From assembly GCF_003860565.1 (NCBI RefSeq), contig NZ_CP034157.1, positions 1,674,001 through 1,738,000 on the forward strand: 64,000 nt of DNA, in the 5' to 3' direction. Positions 34,017 through 42,850 of the stretch are shown here, piece after piece. The notes beneath the pieces are model-generated. The model ran no database searches, had not been told where the DNA came from, and saw only the letters and a list, made by a program, of their open reading frames with translations. The position numbers were made by a program, and so were the translations under genes. Position 1 is the stretch's first letter. The number at the start of each line of letters is the position of its first letter. Source of the stretch: Cloacibacterium normanense. Lineage in GTDB: Bacteria; Bacteroidota; Bacteroidia; Flavobacteriales; Weeksellaceae.

Positions 34017-35337
34017 GTCCTAAATAAAAAAATAAGAAGGAATTAAAGTAACTCAAAGTATCTTTGAGGTTGCACAACAAAAAAACCTTCTTATGGATTC
34101 AAAATTAACATTATTTTCCCAAATCATTTCAAAAATAGACCAAGGAATTTTCAAAAAAATAGTAATTGAGAAGAAAACCGATTACCGAAATAAAGGATTT
34201 GATAGTTGTAACCACTTAGTTTCTATGCTTTTCTGTCATTTTGCCAAAAGCACTTCGGTTCGGGACATTTCCAACGGACTTCGCAGTGCCACAGGAAACC
34301 TGAATCATTTAGGGATAAAAACAGCACCTTCCAAATCTTCTATTAGCTACCAGAATGGAAAACGAGATGCAGATTTGTTTAAAGACGTGTATTTCAAACT
34401 ATTAGAACAATTAGGACAGCACACGAAAGATAGACGGATAAAACTCAAAATAAAAGTTCCTGTCTATTTATTAGATTCTACCCTTATTTCTCTATGCCTG
34501 TCTTTGTTCGATTGGGCAACATATCGAACTAAAAAAGGAGCCGTGAAAATGCATACCTTACTTGAATATGACGGGAAACTTCCTGTTTATGTGAATATTA
34601 CCAAAGGAAGTGTTGCTGATAACAAGGGAGCGGAAAACATTCCTTTGGAAAAGGGAGCAGTCATTGTTGCAGACCGATTCTATAACGATTTTCCAATGCT
34701 CTCTATTTGGGACAGCAAAGGTGTTTTCTTCGTAATAAGACATAAAGAAAATCTGAAATTTGAAACTTTACAGGAACGAGAACTTCCACCAAAAGGAGCT
34801 CAAAGCATCCTAAAAGACGAAGAAATAGTACTCTCAAATCCTTTATCCAAAGAAAAATATCCAAAAAAATTAAGAAGAGTGGCTATTTGGGATAATGAAA
34901 ACAAGCAAACCATTGAAATGATTTCCAATAATTTCTCTTGGGCTGCTTCTACCATAGCAGAATTATACAAGCAAAGATGGCAAATTGAGATCTTTTTTAG
35001 AGATATCAAGCAGTTGCTTCACATCAAAACCTTCATTGGAACTTCTGAAAATGCAGTGAAAATCCAAATCTGGACGGCACTTATCACTATTCTCATTCTG
35101 AAATACCTGAAATCCATCGCTAAATATAATTGGCAATTATCAAATCTGGTAGCTTTTATCCGATTGAATATTTTTGTTAAAATTAATCTTCAATTTTGGC
35201 TCGACAAACCATTTGAGCAACCGCCTGAAACCCCCAAAAACTATTATCAAGGGGTTCTTTTTTGAAATTAAATGTAAAGCTAAATGTAAAATAGGTATTT
35301 AGGCTGTTTCTATTTTTAATAATTTTTTTTTTAGGAC
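34017..35337 (+). mobile_element. IS4-family insertion sequence
   Basis: The transposase gene is enclosed by inverted ends GTCCTAAATAAAAAAA (34017 on) and the complement of GTCCTAAAAAAAAAA (ending 35337). The match extends outwards through CAATA (34010-34014 and 35340-35344), so the true boundary may be 34010-35344. No target duplication is evident. Confidence 0.78.
34093..35265 (+). CDS. IS4-family transposase (DUF4372-type N-terminus)
   Basis: The 390-residue protein has the N-terminal DUF4372-like region (HLVSMLFCHFAKSTSVRDIS) and a DDE core: D in YLLDSTLISL, D in VIVADRFYND and E in KQRWQIEIFFRDIKQ (the Y-x2-R-x3-E-x6-K type signature of the family). Length is normal and no stop intervenes, so it may be active. 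Confidence 0.92.
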   Translation: MDSKLTLFSQIISKIDQGIFKKIVIEKKTDYRNKGFDSCNHLVSMLFCHFAKSTSVRDISNGLRSATGNLNHLGIKTAPSKSSISYQNGKRDADLFKDVYFKLLEQLGQHTKDRRIKLKIKVPVYLLDSTLISLCLSLFDWATYRTKKGAVKMHTLLEYDGKLPVYVNITKGSVADNKGAENIPLEKGAVIVADRFYNDFPMLSIWDSKGVFFVIRHKENLKFETLQERELPPKGAQSILKDEEIVLSNPLSKEKYPKKLRRVAIWDNENKQTIEMISNNFSWAASTIAELYKQRWQIEIFFRDIKQLLHIKTFIGTSENAVKIQIWTALITILILKYLKSIAKYNWQLSNLVAFIRLNIFVKINLQFWLDKPFEQPPETPKNYYQGVLF

Positions 35338-35341
35338 AGTA

Positions 35342-35371
35342 TTGAAACTTCAAAAATATTTCCTACATTTG
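35342..35371 (+). promoter_or_regulatory. Promoter of the second copper operon (TTG-N19-TACATTTG)
   Basis: TTG at 35342-35344 and TACATTTG at 35364-35371 are separated by 19 bp, a full match to the Bacteroidota promoter. Transcription would begin about 10 nt before ATG 35389. The TTG lies at the extreme right end of the IS4 element, so the insertion may have supplied or preserved the -33 box. Confidence 0.65.
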
Positions 35372-35388
35372 TACTGTTTTACTTTATA

Positions 35389-35805
35389 ATGCACGGTAAT
35401 TTAAAAATACTATTCCTTTCCTTTACACTCGCGTTATTTCTGGCGCCGGGGATATCTTTAGCTTGCAGCAAAAAGGAGAAGCAGCTTTTTAAAAACCGGG
35501 CGCATGCTGAAACTTTCATCAAACAGTCATTCGCGAAATTTCATCCGTCTTGCGATAGCGGCTATTGCAAAGACGAGTGCTGTCATCCAAAATCGCATAA
35601 TTGTCAAACGGAAGGGTGCTCAGGAAACTGCAGCGGCAACCTTTGCAGTTCTGCTCAATACACCCTTTTAGCCTACAGTAATTTCTTAGAGGATTCCAAA
35701 ACTGAAGCCTCCGGCTACTATAGCAACAATTCCAATTTCTATTATCAGAATCCTCATTACTCCTGTGAATTCCATACCGTTTGGTTACCGCCCAAAATAG
35801 GGTAA
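35389..35805 (+). CDS. Cys-rich small secreted protein with VWLPPKI tail
   Basis: The 138-residue protein has a signal peptide (ILFLSFTLALFLAPGISLA, cut before CSKKEK), a Cys-rich region (residues ~50-85, CDSGYCKDECCHPKSHNC and CSGNCSGNLC) and ends in HTVWLPPKIG. It is the third member of the set at 24805 and 30786 and opens the plus-strand metal operon. The 228-bp gap downstream contains nothing I can identify. Confidence 0.72.
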   Translation: MHGNLKILFLSFTLALFLAPGISLACSKKEKQLFKNRAHAETFIKQSFAKFHPSCDSGYCKDECCHPKSHNCQTEGCSGNCSGNLCSSAQYTLLAYSNFLEDSKTEASGYYSNNSNFYYQNPHYSCEFHTVWLPPKIG

Positions 35806-36033
35806 TACTTCTTTCTTACAGCCCGAGTTATGTCCGGTCGTGAAGAGTTTTTAACACTTTATCCCTGATGACTTATCAGCGCTGTATATTCCTTTGAACT
35901 TCAACTTTTCCTTTAAAAGTAAATCTTTCACAAAAGATTTTCCTTTTGGAGCGAGGACGCTTTTGAAGATCTGAATGTTCGTAAGCAGTTTCTTAACAAG
36001 GAAACTTAAAATTAACCTGTAATCTAAAATTTA

Positions 36034-36417
36034 ATGAAAAATATTCTTTTGGGAATACTGGCTTTTGCATCGGTATTTCTCGTTTCCTGCAACAATTCAA
36101 AAGCTGAAAACACCCAAATCTCGGTCGCAAAGTTCACCACAGGCGACATTGTTCCGCACGATCAGGTATGTATGGTAAATAACGCCTATATGGGTAAAAA
36201 ACAACTCGAAGTACAGCACGAAGGTAAAACGTATTACGGCTGCTGCGAAAACTGCAAACTGAGAATCCCGCAGGAAGAAAATGCACGAATGGCATACGAT
36301 CCGATTTCTCATCAACTCATCGATAAAGCAACCGCAATTATAGCGATATCCGATAAAAACGACAATGTCGTGTACTTCGAAAACAAAGCAAACTACGAAG
36401 CCTTTTTTAATAAATAA
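36034..36417 (+). CDS. Lipoprotein with YHS/TRASH-like metal-binding motif
   Basis: The 127-residue protein has a lipobox (FLVSC, Cys19) and a short domain reading CMVNNAYMGKKQLEV and GKTYYGCCENCKLRI. This Cys-x-n-Tyr-x-Cys-Cys-x-x-Cys arrangement resembles the YHS/TRASH-type treble-clef metal sites. It probably holds copper or silver in the periplasm before efflux; that role is inferred from operon context. Confidence 0.75.
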   Translation: MKNILLGILAFASVFLVSCNNSKAENTQISVAKFTTGDIVPHDQVCMVNNAYMGKKQLEVQHEGKTYYGCCENCKLRIPQEENARMAYDPISHQLIDKATAIIAISDKNDNVVYFENKANYEAFFNK

Positions 36418-36443
36418 TAAATAACCTTTAAACTTATAAAATA

Positions 36444-37067
36444 ATGAAAATACTAGTATTCAGCCTTTTGGCAATCGGAACATTGGCACTCACTTCTTGT
36501 AAAGAAAACAAAGAACAGAAAAGCACTACTGAAACATCCATGCAGCACGATATGAGCATGATGTCTGACAATTCAGCAATGGGCGATATGCCTATGGATG
36601 AAAAGGTAACCGTGATTGACGCAAAAAAAACTTCCGCAAATCTTACAGAACTCTATTCCCATTACACCCACCTTACATTTGCACTCTCAGGTGATGATGA
36701 TAAAGAAGCAGTTAATACAGCCAAAGGAATTCTGGAAGCATTGCCTAAAATAAACAAAAAGGGATTTTCCGCTGAACAGAAAAAAGAATATGCAGAACTG
36801 GAATCAAGCATTAAGGAACACGCACAGCATATTGCGGATAATGCCGGAAACATTGATCATCAGCGCGAACATCTGGATTTAATGAGTGAAGATTTTTACG
36901 ACCTGCTGAAAGACTTCGGAACATCAAAAACGGTGTACAAAATATTCTGCCCGATGTATAATGACAACAAAGGGGCCTTCTGGCTCAGCGATTCACGCGA
37001 GATCAAGAACCCTTATTACGGCAAAAAAATGGCTTCATGTGGTGAGGTTCAGGAAGAAATTAAGTAA
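36444..37067 (+). CDS. DUF3347 lipoprotein
   Basis: The 207-residue protein has a lipobox (ALTSC, Cys19), a Met/His/Asp-rich linker (HDMSMMSDNSAMGDMPMDE) and a DUF3347 domain with HIADNAGNIDHQREHL, IFCPMYNDNKGAFWLS and MASCGEV. The methionine cluster fits copper binding. It is 14 nt from the CusA start in the same operon. Confidence 0.9.
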   Translation: MKILVFSLLAIGTLALTSCKENKEQKSTTETSMQHDMSMMSDNSAMGDMPMDEKVTVIDAKKTSANLTELYSHYTHLTFALSGDDDKEAVNTAKGILEALPKINKKGFSAEQKKEYAELESSIKEHAQHIADNAGNIDHQREHLDLMSEDFYDLLKDFGTSKTVYKIFCPMYNDNKGAFWLSDSREIKNPYYGKKMASCGEVQEEIK

Positions 37068-37081
37068 ATAGATTCTAAATC

Positions 37082-38365
37082 ATGATTCAAAATTTAATCA
37101 AACTCTCCCTCCGCAACAGGTATTTCGTTTTGCTGATTGCAATCGGCCTTTTTATCTGGGGTATTTTTGCGGTAAGGGACAATCCCATCGATGCCATTCC
37201 GGATCTGAGTGAGAACCAGGTCATCGTTTTTACCGAGTGGATGGGCAGAAGTCCCCAGATTATTGAAGATCAGGTGACTTTTCCTCTGGTCAGCAACCTT
37301 CAGGGAATTCCGAAAATTAAGAACATCCGCGCCTCTTCCATGTTTGGGATGAGCTTCGTATATGTTATTTTCGAAGATAATGTGGATATTTATTGGGCCA
37401 GAACCCGCGTAATGGAACGGCTCAATTATGCGCAGCGTTTACTCCCACAAGATGTCACCCCTACGCTCGGACCGGATGGCACCGGTGTTGGTCACGTTTT
37501 CTGGTACCATTTTGATGCACCCAAAATGGATTTGGGAGACCAGCGCGCACTCCAGGACTGGTACGTGAAATTTGCCTTGCAGACGGTTCCCGGTGTCGCG
37601 GAAGTGGCATCCTTTGGCGGCTTCGAAAAACAGTACCAGCTTATCGTAGATCCTGTAAAATTGCAGTATTACAACGTCTCCCTCATGGAGGTGATGAATA
37701 AGGTAAAGGCTAACAACAACGATGTAGGGGGACGGAAATTTGAGATGGCCGATATGGCCTACGTCATCCGTGGACTTGGTTACATTAAGAATGTAGCCGA
37801 TATCGAAGAAATCGCGGTGGGAAATTACAACGGTATTCCCGTGCGGGTGAAAGATATTGGCTCGGTACAAATGGGTGGAGATCTTCGGCTGGGTATTTTT
37901 GATGCGGACGGTGAAGGTGAAGTCGTGGGTGGTATCGTGGTGGCACGGTATGGCGAAAATGCGGATAAGGTCATCAACGATGTGAAAGAGAAAATGAAGG
38001 ACGTTGAAAAAGGACTCCCTGAAGGCGTCACCTTCAAGACATCGTACGACCGCAGTACGCTGATTGAAGGGGCAATAGACAATATTAAAACCAAGCTGAT
38101 TGAAGAAATTATCGTGGTGGCAATCATTGTTATTCTGTTCCTATTCCACTGGCGAAGTGCATTGAGCATCATCATTCAGATTCCAGTCACCATTGCCATC
38201 AGTTTTATTCTGCTCAATGCGTTTGGACTTTCCTCCAATATCATGTCCCTTACAGGAATTGCGCTGGCAATTGGGGTGATTGTAGATAACGGAATTATCA
38301 TGTCTGAAAATGCATATAAAAATCTCTCCGATTGGCAGAACCATCAACAAAATAAAACCCCCTAA
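37082..38365 (+). CDS. cusA: CusA/CzcA-type RND pump, N-terminal part of a frameshifted gene
   Basis: The 427-residue part contains the first TM (VLLIAIGLFIWGIFAV), NPIDAIPDLSENQVIV, the first periplasmic loop and TM2-TM4 with LAIGVIVDNGIIMSENAY. It stops after NHQQNKTP. The remainder of the pump follows in another frame two bases later. A one-base indel in the AAAACCCCC run (38356-38364) would join both to about 1081 residues, the normal length. IVDNGIIMSEN in TM4 marks monovalent Cu/Ag-type pumps in this clade, which agrees with the operon. Confidence 0.88.
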   Translation: MIQNLIKLSLRNRYFVLLIAIGLFIWGIFAVRDNPIDAIPDLSENQVIVFTEWMGRSPQIIEDQVTFPLVSNLQGIPKIKNIRASSMFGMSFVYVIFEDNVDIYWARTRVMERLNYAQRLLPQDVTPTLGPDGTGVGHVFWYHFDAPKMDLGDQRALQDWYVKFALQTVPGVAEVASFGGFEKQYQLIVDPVKLQYYNVSLMEVMNKVKANNNDVGGRKFEMADMAYVIRGLGYIKNVADIEEIAVGNYNGIPVRVKDIGSVQMGGDLRLGIFDADGEGEVVGGIVVARYGENADKVINDVKEKMKDVEKGLPEGVTFKTSYDRSTLIEGAIDNIKTKLIEEIIVVAIIVILFLFHWRSALSIIIQIPVTIAISFILLNAFGLSSNIMSLTGIALAIGVIVDNGIIMSENAYKNLSDWQNHQQNKTP

Positions 38366-38367
38366 CA

Positions 38368-40326
38368 ATGAAGACCAACTGGTTTAAAAATATATTCAGA
38401 AAAAAAGAGAAGGAGAAAGACAGTTACGTTAAAATTCCCGAAGACATTCGGTTGAAGATTATCGAAAAATCATCCTTACAGGTATCCAGAGGCGTATTTT
38501 TTTCTACGGTAATCATCGTGGTTTCTTTTCTCCCGGTATTTATGTTGACCGGTCAGGAAGGTAAACTTTTTCATCCGCTGGCATACACTAAAACATTCAT
38601 CCTGATTGTTGATGCAATCCTGGTGCTTACCCTTGCCCCGGTGCTCATCTCCTTTTTCATGAAGGGAAAATTTAAGGACGATAATAAAAACCCAATAAAC
38701 AGAGGCTTGGAACGGATTTACGAACCGCTGATAAGATGGTGCATGAAATGGAAAAAAACCACGCTGGGAATTAATATTTTGGCACTGCTCATCAGTATTC
38801 CAATGATAATGAACCTTGGACGTGAGTTTATGCCGCCTTTGGATGAAGGATCCCTGCTCTTTATGCCGGTTACCCTTCCCGATATTTCAAACTCTGAAGC
38901 CAAAAGATTACTGCAGGTACAGGATAAAATCATTAAGGGAATTCCGGAAGTGGATCATGTCCTCGGAAAAGCCGGAAGAGCCAACACGGCGACAGATAAT
39001 TCACCCATCTCCATGATTGAAACCATTATTTTGTTGAAACCGCAAAGCGAATGGCGCGAGGGCAAAACAAAAGATGATCTCATCAATGAGCTGAATGCCA
39101 AACTGCAGATTCCAGGCGTAACCAATGGCTGGACCATGCCGATTTCCAACCGAATCAATATGCTTTCAACCGGGATCAGAACGGATGTGGGCGTAAAAGT
39201 ATACGGACAGAACCTGGACAGTATTGCCGTCCTTTCAGAAAAGATTAAAAAGGAACTCACAGGAATTGAAGGGATCAAGGACATGTATGTCGAACCGATT
39301 ACCGGCGGAAAATATGTGGACATTCAAGTGAAACGCGAAGAAGTAGGAAGATACGGGCTAAGCGTGGATGATGTAAATGCAGTCGTAGAAAGTGCCCTTG
39401 GCGGAATGAAACTAACCACCACCGTCGAAGGCCGACAGCGATTCTCGGTAAACGCCAGGTACGGCCAGGATTTCAGAAATAATCTGGAGTCACTGAGAAG
39501 ACTGCCTATGCAGACCATGGAATTTGGTTCCATCCCACTGAGTGCAGTGGCGGACATCCGCCTTACAGAAGGTCCACCAATGATTAATTCTGAAAATGCC
39601 ATGTTACGCGGAACTGTTCTGTTCAACGTCCGTGATCGGGATTTAGGCAGTACCGTAGCAGAAGCACAGAAAAAACTCAACAGCATGGTCACCAAAATGC
39701 CTAAAGGCTATTTCGTGGAATGGAGCGGCCAGTATGAAAACCTGATTCGGGGTGAGCAGACCTTAAAAATGATTATGCCACTGGTATTGGTCGTGATTTT
39801 CCTCTCCATGTATTTTGCATTCAATTCTTACCGCGAAGCTTTTTTTAATCTCATCAGTATTCCTTTTGCATTAATCGGGGGCGTTTTTATGATTTCGATT
39901 TGGGGGGTGAACCTTTCCGTAGCAGTAGCAGTAGGATTTATTGCCCTATTCGGACTTGCGGTGGAAACCGGAATCGTGATGGTCATCTACCTGAACGACG
40001 CCATGGTTCAGCTTATTGCAAAAAATGGCAACTCAAGGGAGACCATCACCAATGAAGAACTTCGTGAATATGTCATTCATGGTGCAGCCAAAAGATTAAG
40101 ACCAAAGATTATGACGGTTTGCGTGACCCTCTTCGGGCTTGTACCCATCCTGTGGAGCCACGGCGTGGGAAGTGATATGATGAAACCAATCGTATTGCCG
40201 ATGGTTGGTGGTGTTTTCACTTCGGCCATTCACATCCTTTTGGTAACACCAATTATCTTTTATATGCAGAAGGAATGGGAACTGAACAAACTAGGGAAAA
40301 TTGACGTCCTCGACGCTGCCCATTAA
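38368..40326 (+). CDS. cusA: CusA/CzcA-type RND pump, C-terminal part of a frameshifted gene
   Basis: The 652-residue part opens with a charged linker (NWFKNIFRKKEKEKDSYVKI), then TM5 onward (GVFFSTVIIVVSFLPVFML), the second periplasmic loop with GREFMPPLDEGSLLFMP and the final TM bundle. The frame upstream of the ATG is open through the A/C run, so this is not an independent gene by design. If translated separately, the two halves could only work as a split protein. Confidence 0.88.
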   Translation: MKTNWFKNIFRKKEKEKDSYVKIPEDIRLKIIEKSSLQVSRGVFFSTVIIVVSFLPVFMLTGQEGKLFHPLAYTKTFILIVDAILVLTLAPVLISFFMKGKFKDDNKNPINRGLERIYEPLIRWCMKWKKTTLGINILALLISIPMIMNLGREFMPPLDEGSLLFMPVTLPDISNSEAKRLLQVQDKIIKGIPEVDHVLGKAGRANTATDNSPISMIETIILLKPQSEWREGKTKDDLINELNAKLQIPGVTNGWTMPISNRINMLSTGIRTDVGVKVYGQNLDSIAVLSEKIKKELTGIEGIKDMYVEPITGGKYVDIQVKREEVGRYGLSVDDVNAVVESALGGMKLTTTVEGRQRFSVNARYGQDFRNNLESLRRLPMQTMEFGSIPLSAVADIRLTEGPPMINSENAMLRGTVLFNVRDRDLGSTVAEAQKKLNSMVTKMPKGYFVEWSGQYENLIRGEQTLKMIMPLVLVVIFLSMYFAFNSYREAFFNLISIPFALIGGVFMISIWGVNLSVAVAVGFIALFGLAVETGIVMVIYLNDAMVQLIAKNGNSRETITNEELREYVIHGAAKRLRPKIMTVCVTLFGLVPILWSHGVGSDMMKPIVLPMVGGVFTSAIHILLVTPIIFYMQKEWELNKLGKIDVLDAAH

Positions 40327-40344
40327 TCCTTAAATGATTACAAA

Positions 40345-41592
40345 ATGAAAAAATTAATAATAACAGCAGTACTGGCCTTCCTTTACACTACCATTGATGC
40401 TCAGCAAATGTCCCTGCCCGCAGTAATGGACAGTATCGCAGCCAACCATCCGGTGGTAAAAATGTACAATGCCGAAATCCGGTCAATGGATGCTGCCGCA
40501 AAAGGAGCAAGAAGCTGGATGCCTCCAACCGTAGGAGCAGGTTTCTTCATGACGCCCTATAATGCAAAACTCTGGCAGCGCGACGGCGATATGCTCGGCA
40601 TGGGCTCAGTAGCAGTTTCGGTGGAACAGATGTTTCCTAACAGAAAGAAACTCAACGCCAACGAAAATCTGATGAAGGCAATGTCTGCTGTAGAAAAGGA
40701 AAAACTTTATGCCGCCCTCAATGAAAACTTTCAGGATGCAAAAAAACTGTATTACAGTTCCATTGTCCTGGATAAAAAGCTGAAGGTCGTTAAGGAAAAC
40801 GAAAAGATGCTGGACTTTATGATTAGAAACGCCGAAATCCGGTACAAAAACGGACTTTCCAAAATATCCGCCTATTACAAAGCCAAAGCGGCCCTCGGAA
40901 GTTCAAAAAACATGCAGCTCATGTATGAGAATGACCTGCGCGTCAACCGCATCCGGTTGAATGCCCTCATGGGAAGAGACGCGTTCGCACCGCTGGAGAT
41001 TGAGCCCGAATACAACCTGAATGACTACTCTCTCGAGACTTTTGGTCAGGATCTCTTTTATCAGAACAGAAGTGATCTCCGCGGCATCGACCGGGAAATC
41101 AATATTGCCAAACTCAAACAGGATCTGGAAAAGCAGAATCTAAAGCCGGAATTTGGCGTAAAGTTCGAAAACATGTTTGGTTTTGGTGGCCAGCCCATGC
41201 AGTTTTCTCTGATGCTGATGGCAAAACTGCCTTTCGTATCCTGGGCTTCAGGCATGAATAAAGCCAATATTGAAAGCCTGAAACTGAAAGAAGAAGCCTT
41301 GCAGGCACAGAAAGAAATGATGGTGAACGAATACAGCGGAATGGCCTACGGAATGCGCAATGAACTGGATCTGAATAAAAATCAGCTGAAACTCTATGAA
41401 GACACCATTATTCCGGCCTTAAAAAACAACTACAAATCCATGCAGTTGGGCTATGAGCAGAATACGGAAGAACTCTTCATGTTATATGACGCATGGGAAC
41501 AGCTGAATATGGCCCAACTGGAATATTTCGAGATCCTTACCAAAGCACTGCAGACGCAAACTGAAATTGACCGCTTAATTGAAAGAAGATGA
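40345..41592 (+). CDS. TolC-family outer-membrane factor (CusC-like)
   Basis: The 415-residue protein has a signal peptide (IITAVLAFLYTTIDA) and two long alpha-helical hairpin halves typical of outer-membrane efflux proteins (ENEKMLDFMIRNAEIRYKNG, KLYEDTIIPALKNNYKSMQLGYEQNT). It would complete the Cus-type tripartite pump. It overlaps the next gene by 4 nt (ATGA). Confidence 0.9.
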   Translation: MKKLIITAVLAFLYTTIDAQQMSLPAVMDSIAANHPVVKMYNAEIRSMDAAAKGARSWMPPTVGAGFFMTPYNAKLWQRDGDMLGMGSVAVSVEQMFPNRKKLNANENLMKAMSAVEKEKLYAALNENFQDAKKLYYSSIVLDKKLKVVKENEKMLDFMIRNAEIRYKNGLSKISAYYKAKAALGSSKNMQLMYENDLRVNRIRLNALMGRDAFAPLEIEPEYNLNDYSLETFGQDLFYQNRSDLRGIDREINIAKLKQDLEKQNLKPEFGVKFENMFGFGGQPMQFSLMLMAKLPFVSWASGMNKANIESLKLKEEALQAQKEMMVNEYSGMAYGMRNELDLNKNQLKLYEDTIIPALKNNYKSMQLGYEQNTEELFMLYDAWEQLNMAQLEYFEILTKALQTQTEIDRLIERR

Positions 41593-42839
41593 GAAAAATT
41601 ATAATATTCACTATGCTTTTATTTGGTTTGACGGCGTGTGACAAAGTTAAGTTCTGGGAAGATAAGCACTCGGCAGAAGCTGCAATGCATACTTATACCT
41701 GTCCGATGCACCCGGAAGTGATTTCAGACAAACCCGGCAAATGTCCCAAATGTGGGATGGATTTGGTCCTGAAAGATGCCCCTGAAAAAAAGGAAAAGGG
41801 GATTAAACTCGACGATCTGTTGAAACCAACCAATGAATTTGTAGTGTCGGAACAGCCCGTAATAAAAGTAAAAAGAGAAAACATACCCACCACGGTTGAT
41901 GCTTTAGGGACGGTAGAATACGATACTCGACAGATTGGCAGTATTTCCTCACGCGTTGCTGGCCGTATCGAGAAACTCTATGTGCGGTATAAATACCAGA
42001 AAGTGTCGAAAGGGCAGCGTATTTTAGATATATACAGCCCGGAACTTTTAACCGCACAGCAAAACCTGCTCTTCGTTATTAAAAATGACCGCTCAAACAA
42101 AACAATGATCGATGCTTCACGCCAGAAACTCCTTCTTTTGGGAATGCCGGCTTCACAGATACAGAAAGTCATCCAGCGAGGGAAACCTGATCTCACAGTT
42201 CCGGTTTTCAGCAATTACAGCGGACACATTCAGCAGGCAGGATCGGCCGGAAGCATGGGGTCATCACCACAATCTGCACCCGCAATGGCTTCAAATACGG
42301 CAGCCACCGCTGAACTACCCCTAAAAGAGGGAATGTATCTCCAGAAAGGACAGAATATTTTCAGTGTTTACAATCCCAACAGAACCTGGGCCCTGATCAA
42401 TATTTTCTCTGAAGACATTGCACTGGTCAGCAAAGGACAGTCAGTCATGATCATCCCGGAAGCCAATCCTGAAAATCGCTTCAAAGGAACCATCGGTTTT
42501 ATTGAACCCTTTTTCAGGCAGGGCAGCAAAACCGTAACGGCGCGCGTCTATTTTGATAATTCCACCGCAAAAATTCCTGTCGGAAGTCAGGTTAAAGCGG
42601 AGATTATGAGCCACAACAGAATGGCAGACTGGCTGCCGAAATCAGCGGTGGTTTCTTTAGGGATTGATAAAATCGCGTTCAAAAAAGTAGAAGGCGGTTT
42701 TATTGCCCATAAAGTTGTTACCGGCGCGGTGGTAGGCGATAAAATTCAGATCGTCAGTGGTTTGCTTCCTGAAGATGGAGTTGCCGAAAATGCACAGTAC
42801 CTGATGGACAGCGAAAGTTTCATAAAAATTAACAGATAA
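41589..42839 (+). CDS. cusB: RND adaptor with N-terminal heavy-metal-binding domain (CusB-like)
   Basis: The 416-residue protein has a lipobox (LFGLTAC, Cys17) and an HMBD module with YTCPMHPEVI and GKCPKCGMDLV. The adaptor domains follow: the first lipoyl half (GRIEKLYVRYKYQKVSKGQR), a helical hairpin and a beta-barrel with a Gly/Ser/Ala-rich insert (about 215-240). A second adaptor with the same module follows 11 nt later, so two different adaptors are available to one pump. Confidence 0.9.
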   Translation: MRKIIIFTMLLFGLTACDKVKFWEDKHSAEAAMHTYTCPMHPEVISDKPGKCPKCGMDLVLKDAPEKKEKGIKLDDLLKPTNEFVVSEQPVIKVKRENIPTTVDALGTVEYDTRQIGSISSRVAGRIEKLYVRYKYQKVSKGQRILDIYSPELLTAQQNLLFVIKNDRSNKTMIDASRQKLLLLGMPASQIQKVIQRGKPDLTVPVFSNYSGHIQQAGSAGSMGSSPQSAPAMASNTAATAELPLKEGMYLQKGQNIFSVYNPNRTWALINIFSEDIALVSKGQSVMIIPEANPENRFKGTIGFIEPFFRQGSKTVTARVYFDNSTAKIPVGSQVKAEIMSHNRMADWLPKSAVVSLGIDKIAFKKVEGGFIAHKVVTGAVVGDKIQIVSGLLPEDGVAENAQYLMDSESFIKINR

Positions 42840-42850
42840 AAATTGATAAG

